Below are positions 46,609 through 57,754 of a stretch of 64,000 nucleotides of DNA, piece after piece. Position 1 is the first letter of the stretch. Every line of letters begins with the position of its first letter. The notes under the pieces were generated by a model. That model was not told the DNA's origin and searched no databases. It saw only the letters and a program-made list of their open reading frames with translations. Source of the DNA: Nymphaea colorata (lineage: Eukaryota > Streptophyta > Magnoliopsida > Nymphaeales > Nymphaeaceae); assembly GCF_008831285.2 (NCBI RefSeq), contig NC_045148.1:22253002-22317001 (forward strand). Reading direction: 5' to 3'. The position numbers were made by a program, and so were the translations under genes.

Positions 46609-49497
46609 CACTAGGACTGGCAAACCACCCACTCTCTCTTTGTCTCTCTTTATCTCACCTCATCACCTCTCTGGCCCCTCCCATGCGATTCTCAATGTCT
46701 TTGACTTGTATATGACCGTGAGAGCATTATTGAGGAGAAAGAGAGTGTGTTCACACATGCACACACACATATAAGAACTCAAAGCTAGGCCTGGTTGACT
46801 AAAGAAATGGTTCAGGCAATTATACTCACACTTAGAGAGACACAAAATTTATAAAAAGATTACCTGGTGCAATGTATCCGGTGGTTCCAAGAGTGGCTGT
46901 AAGAGTAGAAGAATTCAGACCAATTAGAATTTCTGCAATGCCAAAATCGCTGAGGTGTGCTGTCATGTTTTCATCTAGAAGCACCATTACTAGGATTTAG
47001 ATCACAATTAACTATAGTCTCTCAGAAACCATGGTGAAGATATTCTAGAGCATAAGCCACATCAATCATGTTATCCAATCTCTGAAAGAGATTCAAATGA
47101 TGGCCACCTGAATGTAGACAGACTTCTAGGCTCCCAGGTGGCATGTATTGGAGAACTAAAGCCTTGAAATCTTTACTAGAGCAAGACGTAATGACTTTAA
47201 CGATGTTTCAGTGCCTGATTTGGCGCATGACAGTGCCCTCGTTGTCAAAACTTTTAGATGCTCCCTCAAATGACAAATTAAGGACCTTAACAGCCACTGT
47301 CGTTCCATCTGTTAGAATTCCTTTGTACACTGAACCAAAGCTTCCATTCCCAAGAAAATTTGCATTACTGTAGTTGCTGGTTGCATGCAATAGCTCTCTT
47401 TGCGAAATCACTGGAAGTGTAATTCCTCGTAATATTTCAATGTCATCAGGATGTTTCAATAATCTCCTCTTTCTATAGCATGAGATACCAATGAATGTGC
47501 AAACAATGACCAAAAGTGCTGAGCCTCCAAGTGTGCAAGCAGCAATGACTCTAGCCGCATTGCTCTTACTTTGCCTCTCTGTTTTGTCTAAGCACAATGG
47601 GACATGGAATTTGGGAGCTCCACATAGTGCATATTTCCCTTGGAATGACTTGATAGAAAGGTTTGCAAACTTCCCACCACTTGGAATCTCTCCTTCCAAT
47701 AGATTGAAGGATAAGTCCAAGACCTTGATGTGTCGAAGTTTTTCCCATGATTTTGGTACCTCACCCGAAAGCTTGTTGTGGGAAAGGTCAATAGCTTCAA
47801 CGTTTACCATGTGATCAAGTTGTTGAGGAATGTGACCATCAAATGTGTTATGAGAGAGGTTCAAATGCTCTAGCATTTGGAGCTTTGATAATGATGCAGG
47901 CAACTCTCCACTCAACTTGTTTGCAAAGATATCCATGTTGACCATCTTGGCTAAATTTCCAAGATTCAGAGGGAGGTGACCAGTGAAAGAGTTGTCTTGC
48001 AAGTATAGCTCCAGCAATTCCTTCAACTCACAAACACCAAACGGTAGTGTTGTTGACAAATTGTTTGAACTTAGATCCAGTGCTTGCAACCTAGTGAGAT
48101 TAGAGCTTGAAATAGACCCAATTAGCATGTTGTGTTTAACAAAAAAAACATACATGCTGACCAACTGGTAACGTGAGTCTGGAATTGGTCCTTCTAATGC
48201 ATAGTCAAAAAGGCCTAACCCCTGTATCCTATTCATTGATCCCATATTTGATGGAATGAGCCCTTTTATTTTGTTGAATCTCAAATGTAAGACAATTAAC
48301 TTGGTCAATTTGGCTAAGGTCAATGGGATTGTACCTTCAATCAGATTAGAGGAAAGGTAAAGTCTCCACAAGGTGGTTGTAAGGTTGTGTGACGGAACAA
48401 CTTCCTCTAGCAGTCGACAGTTGGTGAAGGATGTGAGAATGGAGAGCTCACGGTTGCTAGGGACATTGGTCAACATATTGTGATCGAGGTACAAGCACTT
48501 GATTTGTGACAGACTACCTAATTCTAATGGTATCGGACCACTAAATTTATTGTTGTCTGCAGTAAAAACTCTAAGACTTGTAGCATTAGAAAGAGAAGCC
48601 GGGAGAGGGCCATCAAAATTGTTTTCACCCACATAGAGTTGTTCGAGACTGGGCAGGAAAAGGCCAGCATCTTTTGGGAGATGCCCTGTTAGTTGATTGG
48701 CCGCAAAACTCAATCCCTGAAGAGCGGATAGGTTAAACAAGCTCTTAGGCAGTGTACCAGTGAGATTGTTCATTTCCATGTTAAAGCCCATCAGGTGGGT
48801 TAGGCTTCCCAACTCGTGTGGAAATTTCCCCTATATCTGATTTTGGGCAATACTAAACCACTTCAATTTTGTGAGATTAGACAATGCAATTGGAATGGTG
48901 CCGGTGAGCCTATTATCACCAATTTTGGGATGCTTCCATAGAATTGGTTATACCGTTCTGACAGTATTTGGAGACCTCGACAATGGCTCAGTGTTTGTGG
49001 AATCAACCCCTCAAAATGGTTTTTTCTTATAGAAAGATTTTTTAACAGAGGGAGACTCTAAAATCAACGAGAAGGTGACCATGGAAACTGTTGTTCAAGA
49101 GATGAAGAACCTGTAATAAGGAGAGATTGCTGATGTATGGGGAGATAGTACCTCCAAGTGCCTTTCCGGAGAGGTTCATAGCAACTACCCTTTGTGAACC
49201 ACGACTGCATGAAACTTCATTCCAGTCACAGAAAGAGATGTTGGAATTCCAATTTAATAACACATCATAAGGGTCTTTAGTGACAAGGGATTTGAAAGAC
49301 AGCAATGCTAATTGATAAGTCATGTTGCTCAGAAAAACAGGGGCAGAGGGCACATCCCCTTGGCCGAGAACCACAATCAAGGTGAAGGAGGACAAACACA
49401 AAAGAAAGACGAGCGGCTGAGGTGACCGACCGGTGGTGGCCATGCCTGTCCAATTTGTTATGCAGAACATGCATGAGCTGGAATTCAAGGCCGTCCA

Positions 49498-49507
49498 TTT
49501 ATGTATA
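49498..49507 (-). promoter_or_regulatory. TATA-like box of receptor copy 2
   Basis: Minus strand TATACATAAA, about 55 bp upstream of the ATG at 49443 and aligned with TATAAAAGG of copy 1. Confidence 0.5.
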
Positions 49508-52343
49508 GATTCTCTTCTAGAAAATTTGTTCTTTTCTTTTATATTCTTCAATTCATTTTTTTCTGAAAGGATTGGATTTTTAATTTTTTTTTCATCCAAA
49601 GATGCGATAATATTCAAAAGTCAGGTTCAGACCTAAGGCTTATCTCAGATCCGAATATGATGAGGATTAAGTAGAATGTCCTACCGAAGACCCACAACGA
49701 ATTGACTAATATTGAGTGAGTCAGCTGCATTTAACGCTGAGCTACTCCGGCCAGCATCTTGAATGCCAAAGGCTTCAATGAGTCAATATAAGTAAATGCA
49801 CTGTGCAGCGCATAGTCATTACACTCGTCAGGCTTTGAATCTCCTAATGAATCTTGTGAGCTCCCCATCAAAAATTTGCCAAGAATTGACTCAACTATCA
49901 GGGCAGCTTGAATAATGTAGAATGGTTCAAGATAGGATGGGAAATGCTTGACGTGTATTAACTCCATATTTGGTGGCAGTTAGTAGGAGGGCCCAAAAAA
50001 CTTTAATCACCCAACTACTACCAAAAATACTATTCTCAGGGGGGCGGCGATTTATCAATTAATGTTCTAGCCCATCAACCAGGCTGACTATAGGGAAATG
50101 TTTAAAGTAGCATATTTGTGCACCACACGCTGTAGATTGATATCTCATTTTCCTTCTGGTTGTCGCATTTGATTAGGTAGTATTTGATAGACTCCATTTC
50201 AAGTCTGCATTGTAAGAACTTCAGTCTAAACAAACTAAGGATCTTAGTAATGTGGATCTTATATCATGTAAAAAACTATGGATTTAAAGTCGGATGGGGG
50301 GTGTTCAATCCAAAATTCATATATTTGAAATCTTGGTGATCTCAGGTCACTGTGGGTCTCAAATTTGCAGGTGAAACCCACACACCTTTAGTTCCAACGA
50401 CATTTAATGTGAGGAACAATAAGCATCGTTCTATCTGATCAAGGGACAAGTTATCATAGTAAAAACTAATTTCTTCCCCCTTTAATTTATACATACTTCC
50501 ACATCCCAAAGCTTTTCCAGTAAGGTGGTAAGAACTTCTTTGTATCTATATATATGCATGTGTGTGTTGGGCGTAGTGCCTAGCTGTCCATAACCAGAAA
50601 GGTAACAACATGTTGCATTTAGTTGATGTAAATTTGTTCCCAAATCCACACATATTTTATTGATAATGGGCACTGCATGCCCTATATTAATTCAAAATAA
50701 TTCTATTTTTCAGTTTTCTAATTATTTAAATAACATGCCAATTACAAGCCGAGTGAGTAGCACTGACCAATGCTTTTTGTACAGTTGATACAATTGGTCC
50801 GTAGGATTAGCTGATTTCTGGACTAACATTAATATAACAGGTTTGAAGATCTTTTGCTGCTTTAGTTCTTGTCTGGATCTCATCCTCCTCGTCAAGCTTG
50901 CCCTGTTTTATTAGCACGCATTACCTGTTTGGTTGCCCTTGTTGTGCAGGTTGAGTTCCCTTATTCTTGATGGCATCCAACTAAAAAGTAGATATGCAGC
51001 CAAGAGAATATATTCAAAACCTGACCAGTCTTCAATATTGCTTATTTTGCATAGTTTTGGCAGCCAACAAGCGCCATCAATCTGGATTATTGCATAAATG
51101 AACACTACTGACTTCCTTAAGCTTCACATTTCTATGGTGAAAGGTCACACTAAACTTGTATTTCGACTGCACTCAGATGTCAATTTTTGGCATTGCTCTT
51201 CTTCTTTTGAAATTCCATTTAAATGAATATAACGCTCCCAACATTTTTTATAACTTAATTTTGTGTGGTTTTAGAAATGGAAGATTTGGAGTGCCTAAAA
51301 CCGTGTTTCCTCATTCCTACCAAAGTAGTTGTTCATGAGTTGGTACAAACTCTATATGGACCCGGTCCCTTCCTTTCCACTGTTAGTTAATTATTTCCAC
51401 TCAGGTACATTAGTCCAAAGAATTATCTATGCCGAGTTCTTGTTGAACCGAGCAGCTCTTGATTTGACATGATTAAGTTTGTGTCAAGCTTGTTTAATTA
51501 GTTTGAGTTTAATGAGTTATTGAACTAACCTCCATTAAATAGCATTTGGCCCAAGTGAAAATCAAGCGTTGATTTTATCTGGCAGTGTTTAATTTGGCAC
51601 TGTCATTTATTGCTTACTTATCATTTTAATTAGCTGTTCTTCTTTTACCAATTTCTTGTTGAAGCTTACAATTCACCTCGTGATAGGCTCAATGTCTTGC
51701 CTCTTGCCTTAAATGCCTTTAACAGCCAATTAAAGTTGTTGGTTTTCTGTCTTTTTTTATTTTTGAAAAGATGGGAAGTGTCCAAAGGTTTCATATTTGG
51801 GTGACCGGGAGGAGTATTTCATCCTACCGTCTAATGACCTTAGCGTGAGGCTACACATAGTGAAATGTATAAGAATTTTACAAAAATATGTTCATGCTTT
51901 GATGGATGGCAAAAACATGCTACTGTTCTCAATTATGTTTGCTGCAATGGTCGAAGCAGACCTGGTAGGCCACTAGTCTCCATTTCGAACTCCTATAGCA
52001 TCAACTCTTGTGGTGCAAAAAGTGACACCAACATACAAGTTGAAGCCTAAAGCAGCAGAAAAGCAGTCCTGGACCCCTTTTGCTCTGGTCTTCACTCAAG
52101 CATTGGGAATAGTCTCCCGGTCTCCCGAAACAAGCCGTTAGGTGAAAGTGTATTTTTTGTAATTTCATCAAAAGTCTAAAGTTGTTTTTGTAAAAGCTTC
52201 ATTCCTTTGCTTGTAAGGCACCGTGTCTAAGCTGAAGATGTTGTGGGTCAATACATGAAAGTGTATAGGATCAAGTTCAAGCTAAAACCTAAAGGGAATA
52301 TCCAAATCAAGGTTTTGACTCAAACTATTATTCTTAATTAAGT

Positions 52344-52345
<2 letters not shown>

Positions 52346-52403
<58 letters not shown>
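52346..52403. repeat. long (TA)n microsatellite
   Basis: About 29 TA units at the position where the copy 1 flank (about 7200) has only a tgtatata string. Confidence 0.95.
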
Positions 52404-52406
<3 letters not shown>

Positions 52407-53141
52407 GAAGTCAATGCTGCCAAATGCCATAAGAATAAAATTTAGAAATTTGTTGCTAAAAAGAAAATAGTCATCCACCATAAATTTGGCATTGTTTTTT
52501 ATTACTTGTTATTTTAATTAGTTGTACGTTCTTAATTTATGTCTTTTTGTTTTGAAATATATATTTTACCAATTTCATTTTGAAGCTTACACTTCACCTC
52601 GTGATGGGCTCAATGTCTTGCTTCTTGCCTTAATTGCCTTTAATGGCCAATTAAAGTTTTTGGAATTTTATCTTTTTTTAATACTCGAATGACTGAATAA
52701 AAATGTCCAAATATGTCATGATAAAAAAAAAGGTTCAGGACAAAGGTTTAAATTTAAATTTATTGACACAAAATTAAGGGTCCTCTTGAAACCTTCCAAC
52801 AAATTGACTCGTGCTGAGTACGCTGAATTTAGTACGGAGGGGTCATAGACATTTATGGCTCACTTACTCTCACATCCTCAACGTCAATGCTTGGAAGTTT
52901 GATAGAATTGGAAATGCTTGACGTTTATTGACTCAATCCATTTTGTTGGTGGGTATTTAAAAGAGGCCCAAGGAATTTTATCACCCACTTACTCACAATT
53001 GAAGTCTAGTAAAGGCATTGAAGGGAGTTTTTTAAACTAATTTGTTTGGGAATTGCAAGCTTTGAATCAATCTCTCTTGTTCCTTGTATGATAGTTTGTC
53101 CCATTTAGCTACTTGTAACAAGCATTTGATGTCATGTTAAC

Positions 53142-53335
53142 CAGGGGAAGAGCCAGGATTTTTTTAGGGGTGGGCCGAATAGTCCAACCTTTGGATCTAG
53201 GTAGGGCCAAACTGAATTCAAATCCAAACAAGACATGGTGCAACTAACAATTTTTCATTTTTTCAATGTATTTTTTTTTTCAATTGGCTGGGGTGGGGTC
53301 ATGGCCTAGATGGCCTCCCCCTCACTCTGCCCCTG
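53142..53335. mobile_element. hAT-type MITE with empty-site paralog
   Basis: A 194-bp element with inverted ends caggggaagagccagg and cactctgcccctg. It is flanked by atgttaac (53134-53141) and atgttggc (53336-53343), 6 of 8 matching. The paralogous site in the copy 1 flank (near 7950, cgtgttgacagaatgc) and the neighbouring unit (near 6388) lack the element and show one copy of the target. It therefore inserted after the receptor locus duplicated. No coding capacity. Confidence 0.8.
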
Positions 53336-54168
53336 ATGTTGGCAGAATGCAATGCATTCTAGCGCCATTCATTCAATTTGGTGAAATGGTGAGAAAATTA
53401 TTTTTATGGTACATAACACCCACCACCTGCATGGTCCAATATCATAGTTGGGTTGAAACCCCCACCTTTCCCCCATCCTCTTAAGGTACAGGCCTGCTTT
53501 GTGCTATCAAATCATAAACCTAATTTTGTGAAATTAATTCTTTATTCATGGGACAAGTTGAATCCGTGATCAAGCAATATCTCATCCAAAAGGTTTATTG
53601 TTCTGACTTAGCATAAGGCTGCGCATAGTTAATTATATGAGAATTTTACAAAAATATGTTCATTCTTTGATGGATGACAAAAACATGCTGCTGTTCACAA
53701 TTATATTTGCTGCAATGCTCGGGGCAGGGCTGGTAGGCCGCCAGTCTCCATTTCAGACTCCTATGATGTCAATTCTTTGTAGTGTAAAAAAGAGGTACCA
53801 ATAAGCAAGTTGTAGCATTAACAGGGACACCACCCGAAGCACTGGACCGTTGTGGGTGGAGGAAGGAGGCTTTGGCCTTCACTTGGGTAGTGGAATGGTT
53901 TTCTTCTCTCTGAAAACAAGCTGTTAAGGGTCTCCCACTCTCCAGAAACAAGCTGATAAGTGAAAGTGTATTTTTTTGTAATTTCATCCAAGTCACACTT
54001 GTTGCTGTTAAAGTTTCATTCCTTTGCCTTTAAGGCACCGTGTCTAAGTTGATGATGTTGTCGGTCAATACATGCTAGAGTAGAAAATCCAAGTTCAAGC
54101 TCAAACCTAAAGGGAATATCCAAATCAAGGTTCGGACACAAATTATTATTTTTACTTACGTGGTCTCA

Positions 54169-54169
<1 letters not shown>

Positions 54170-54208
<39 letters not shown>

Positions 54209-54222
54209 TATATATATATAGA
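54170..54222. repeat. (TA)n microsatellite
   Basis: Two adjacent TA runs followed by a short CA run. Confidence 0.9.
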
Positions 54223-54310
54223 CACACACAAAAGAAATGTCAATGCTGTCAGATGCTAGATAATTGACTTATGAATAACATTTAGAAATTTATTGCTAAA
54301 ATAAATGGTC

Positions 54311-54885
54311 ATATATTTACATATAAAAGATATATGCCAAAACTAGTATGAATCTGCCAATTTGAATCGCATAGGTCGGTTTGATGAACGATTGAAGGAT
54401 GTCACTGCCAGGGGTTTGTTCTAAAATATTTTCAATAATTTGAGAATTATATTTTCATTAATTTTTTAAATGTTCTCAATTTTTTAACATAAGTTTTTTA
54501 ATACTCCTACGCAACCAGTTTTCAGAGCATGGCACACATATTCCTTGAATTTTTTTTATGCCAACGTTTTTAGAACAGTTTGTTCGATGCTACATCCTAA
54601 CGACTTAAACCGTTGACGTGTTTATTTTTATTAATGTTGCTTCTTTAAAATCTAACAATCCAACTTCTCTCTTTTTTTTTCCTTTTTTAGTAAATTTTTT
54701 GGGAACAACAAAAAAATGACAATAATACTAGTGTCACTGACATGTAAAAAAGAACACCTAAGCTTAAAGCAACTTTTGGTTAATGATCTTATTAACTTGA
54801 TCTGCAGTTATGTAAAATAAAAAATAATAAATATTTCACCAATTCTTTATAAGGCGTCTTTTCTAAAATTGCACTTCTTAAAATA
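54311..54885. other. intergenic, no supported gene
   Basis: AT-rich with homopolymer runs; no conserved frame or repeat ends seen. Confidence 0.45.
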
Positions 54886-54887
54886 TA

Positions 54888-55295
54888 TAAAAAGATTTTT
54901 TGTTCTTAATTAGTTTTTATATTCTTCCATTGATTTTTTCCAAACATTGTTTTTCGTTTTGCTATTTTTTGTTTTTTTCTTTTTTTTTTTGCTGTTTTGT
55001 ATCTAAATCATTTACATCAAATTGGCAGCATACATTGCCAAATATATATAATTTTTATATATATTCTTCCATTTATTTTGTTCAAAAATTGAATTAATTA
55101 AGTTTCTTTTGCTGATTTACATCTAAATCATTTAGATTATCAGATTAGCCTGTTCACCAAATGACAGTGCAATCCAATAATCTAATAATCTAAATGATTT
55201 AGATGCAAATCAGCTAAAAAAAATATTAAAATCTCAAATTTTCATTCAAAAAAATGAATCGAAGAATATAAAAATTACTCTAAGAATAAAAAGCA
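54888..55295. mobile_element. fold-back (inverted-repeat) element
   Basis: The outer arms pair as ttagtttttatattcttcc (from about 54911) with gaagaatataaaaattactc (55262-55281). Inner arms form a near-perfect hairpin at 55111-55214. A third partial copy of the arm sequence (tatctaaatcatttacatca) lies at 54999. The whole block is non-coding and reads like a fold-back MITE with a duplicated left arm. Confidence 0.65.
55111..55214. repeat. 37-bp hairpin, 30-nt loop
   Basis: Arms 55111-55147 and 55178-55214 are reverse complements at 35 of 37 positions (gctgatttacatctaaatca pairs with tgatttagatgcaaatcagc). The loop is 55148-55177. Confidence 0.95.
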
Positions 55296-55659
55296 TTTAT
55301 AACTGAGCATAGGAAAAGTGCACGTAGCACTCCCGAGTTGACCACTTAATGGAAACATTTACTGGAAAGAATGTCATGTCCCCTTCAAGCCCATTTATCA
55401 ACCATGTCGGATTCTTTTCAAAAATAAATGAACAATGTATATTTCAAGCCTAATCTGATAGGATAGTTTGATTACCGATAAAATTTGTGGCCCATTCTCT
55501 AAATACAGCTTACTCAACAGCATCCAGTCCTTGCTTAATCCATACTAAAAAAGATTCTCTACTTGCCTTCTCTTATCTTCTTGCCAGTTTTCTAACCTTT
55601 TTTTTTTTTGGTTTTTCAACCGAACGGCCTACACTGCATTTAGTAGACCATCCCTGTTG

Positions 55660-56260
55660 GTAGCGAAGCACATGACGGCTTGACTGGGCTCAAAAAACTT
55701 GAGCTCAAGTTCGAGCTCGGCTCAAACTCGAGTCTGACTCCTTATAGCGAGCTCGAGTTTGACTCGACCACACAAAATCGAGCTCGACATCGTCTCGTCT
55801 AAGCCATTTAACTTGTTTAGGAGTTAACTCATGTAAGCATTAACTTGTGTAAGTGTTAAGGTCTTGTAAACGTTAACTCGTGTAACTTGTGAAAATTTAT
55901 TTTTACCCTCAAAGTCTAAAGTTTAAACCAGTGATTTGGTGAACCGGTTTTTGCAATATTATATAGAATACCGATGTGAGTCAGTCGAATCGAGTATAAA
56001 TGAGCCAAGTTCCAAAAACTCGAACTCGACTCATTTATCGTTTCAAGTATAATTGTAACATCGAACTCGAATCATTTATCGTTTCGAGTATAATTGTAAC
56101 ATCAAACTCGAATCATTTATCGTTTCGAGTATAATTGTAACATCGAACTCAACTCATTTATAAAGGAGTTGAGCACAAGTTGAGTTTTTTCGAGCGAGTT
56201 TATGTCAAGCCTGAGTTGCCTCGGCTCATTATGCAGCCCTACCTGTTGGACATTTACAAC
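55660..56260. mobile_element. GAGCTCGAG-rich element
   Basis: The left part is dense in gagctcgagttcgagctcgg-type words; the right end reads gcctcggctcattatgcagcccta. This is the style of plant miniature elements with reiterated subterminal GAGCTCGA words and a TAGGGCTGCA terminus. The left terminus is unclear and there is no coding capacity. Confidence 0.5.
56020..56160. repeat. 41-bp tandem repeat, about 3 copies
   Basis: The string gtttcgagtataattgtaac recurs with at most one change at 56040, 56081 and 56122, an exact 41-bp period. It lies inside the GAGCTCGAG-rich element. Confidence 0.9.
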
Positions 56261-56389
56261 AGAGCTATTACCAAAGATCAGATCATCGATATTAGTGTTA
56301 CCAGAATCAGCCTGATTCGGTTCGTGGCTCCCCATACTGCACTAATCAAGCAACATTTTCATGAATGACGAGAAACGTCACTTACATAT

Positions 56390-57750
56390 AGGTTGTGATA
56401 GATGACAACCAAAATTAGGTAGTAAAAATAATATAAAAAACACATCTTTTTTAAAAAAAAAAACAGTAATAAAACATAAAAAATAAGTCCGCTAAATAAA
56501 ACGGCAGAATAATAATATTTTTTGAAAAAAATGCCAAAATAAAAAAGGTGGTTTTCCTCTCTTTTTCATTTTTGGCATTTTTCATATTTTCTAAAAGTCA
56601 AATTGCTTGTTACCATTCTGTAATTTTTAGTTGTTACTTTTCTTGCCTTACCACTTACTCATTTATCTTATTTCCCTCTAACTTTTAAGATTTTTTATTT
56701 TTTTTAAAGTTAACAGTAGAAATGCTTGTTCTTTATGATAAAACCTGTTTCAATTCTTATTTGGCTTAGTAATCAACTGATCAACCTTGGTGAAACCACA
56801 TAAATTTAAACAGTCGATGAAAGGAAGAAAAATTTGGCAGAAGTCAATAAGAATGTCTTCAAGCTATGTAGGATTTGCTAGGTGAATTTTTAAGTGATGC
56901 AGTTCATCAGCATATGTATTCATGCCGTCTCTTATTGTTAGATGTCATACGCAAAGTCTGGACGATGCAAAAAATACATGACCTTGAAATTTGATGATTG
57001 AAAGCTCCAACCTGATCACATTTTATTTCACTAAAAAAAAAGACTTCACTACTGCAAATAATATAGGGATTTGTTCGAAAGTGATAAGAAAAGCTAAGAC
57101 ACTAAATCTAAAACTCTGAATTGATAGGCCACCAAAAGTTTCAAGGAATCCCGTCAGTTTGGAATTTCAGTCATAGTTGTAACAGAAGAATATAATTATT
57201 AAACTTTTTACTTACTAAACATTCAAAAAACTAAAACTTTTAACACTTGCTAACAATGTGACGTTTGGAAAACTTAAGAATGCAGGAAAAATATCAAAAT
57301 TTAAACTTTTCTATGGATTTGCAGAAATTTACTGAACAAAGTTTTCAAATCTCAAAGACTGATTGAAATGTTCCAATGCAAAAGTTCTTAATATTTGTGG
57401 GCCTAGTTGTTTCCAAGTATGAGACGATAAGGGCAACGATCAAGAACACAAGTTCACTAGAGGAGAAAAAGAATAATCCAAACATATTTAGTAAGATAGA
57501 TCCCCACAACACAGGAAGCCCTGGTATAGGTTGAGTCTTTCGACTGCGACAATGGAAACAATAGCAATGAAGTAGAAGAGAGCATACAAAAGAATTTGGA
57601 ATGAAATCATAATTAAAGCCGACCCTGAAAGAGAGCCTCAGGGGGTTGAGTGCATTCCCAGTGAGCATTAAAGGGAATCGATTTACAAAAAAGCTTGATC
57701 ACATCCGTATGAAGACTATGGTGAACTCCTTTCGTAGCATCAACGCTTTG
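56390..57750. other. intergenic, no supported gene
   Basis: AT-rich with a poly(A)/(T) rich part at 56450-56720. The largest open frame (107 codons on the minus strand, 57345-57668) has no recognised domain. The missing 3' end of receptor copy 3 is not found here. Confidence 0.4.
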
Positions 57751-57754
57751 TACT

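Larger units (their letters stand above)
45172..46863 (-). other. intron of receptor copy 2
   Basis: Donor GTAATC follows IAP-G of the activation segment, the standard position of the single intron in this receptor family. The acceptor side (AATTATAATTTGGG on the minus strand) has no AG at the expected place. The intron holds a hAT element (45378-45698) and (TA)n and (GA)n runs. It is homologous to the intron of copy 3. Confidence 0.7.
44833..49443 (-). pseudogene. LRR receptor kinase pseudogene, copy 2 (nearly full length)
   Basis: Xa21/EFR-like plasma-membrane receptor kinase. From the ATG at 49443: signal peptide, LRR N-cap (ISFCDWNEVSC), then LRRs. The LRR array is broken at about 49042 (stop after DFRVSLC, then shifted) and has lost about 36 bp near 48920. 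An open stretch of 534 codons (48812-47208) carries LRRs, the juxtamembrane cysteine motif (ALCGAPKFHVPLCL), a transmembrane helix (about residues 422-446), and the kinase start with glycine loop GNGSFGSVYKG and ATP-binding lysine VAVKVL. The kinase then has TGA stops at 47208-47210 and after YLHHGF, and a one-base insertion after NPSN. The catalytic loop reads NCDLNPSN instead of the usual non-RD HCDLKPSN, losing the catalytic lysine. Exon 1 ends CCAG before a GT donor at 46862-46863. Exon 2 (about 45170-44833) gives GMAEKVPAKADVCSYGIL through VVVGLRRI and a stop. Clearly a pseudogene for kinase function. Confidence 0.92.
49508..54310. repeat. 5' flank of receptor copy 2, duplicate of 3.9-8.5 kb
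   Basis: Collinear with the copy 1 flank, with insertions: the segment 50905-51075 is absent from copy 1, the (TA)n runs at 52346-52402 and 54170-54222 are expanded, and a MITE sits at 53142. The internal direct-repeat pair is at about 51580-52480 and 52490-54310. No gene is supported. Confidence 0.85.

Noticed and set aside
49042-49617. Longer N-terminus for receptor copy 2 starting at 49617
   Set aside because: It would place the start upstream of the TATA-like box. The Met at 49443, followed directly by a signal peptide, fits copy 1 and the family.
57345-57668. 107-codon minus-strand frame near 57.5 kb
   Set aside because: Contains hydrophobic stretches but no recognisable family, no supporting duplicate, and AT-rich composition typical of chance frames.
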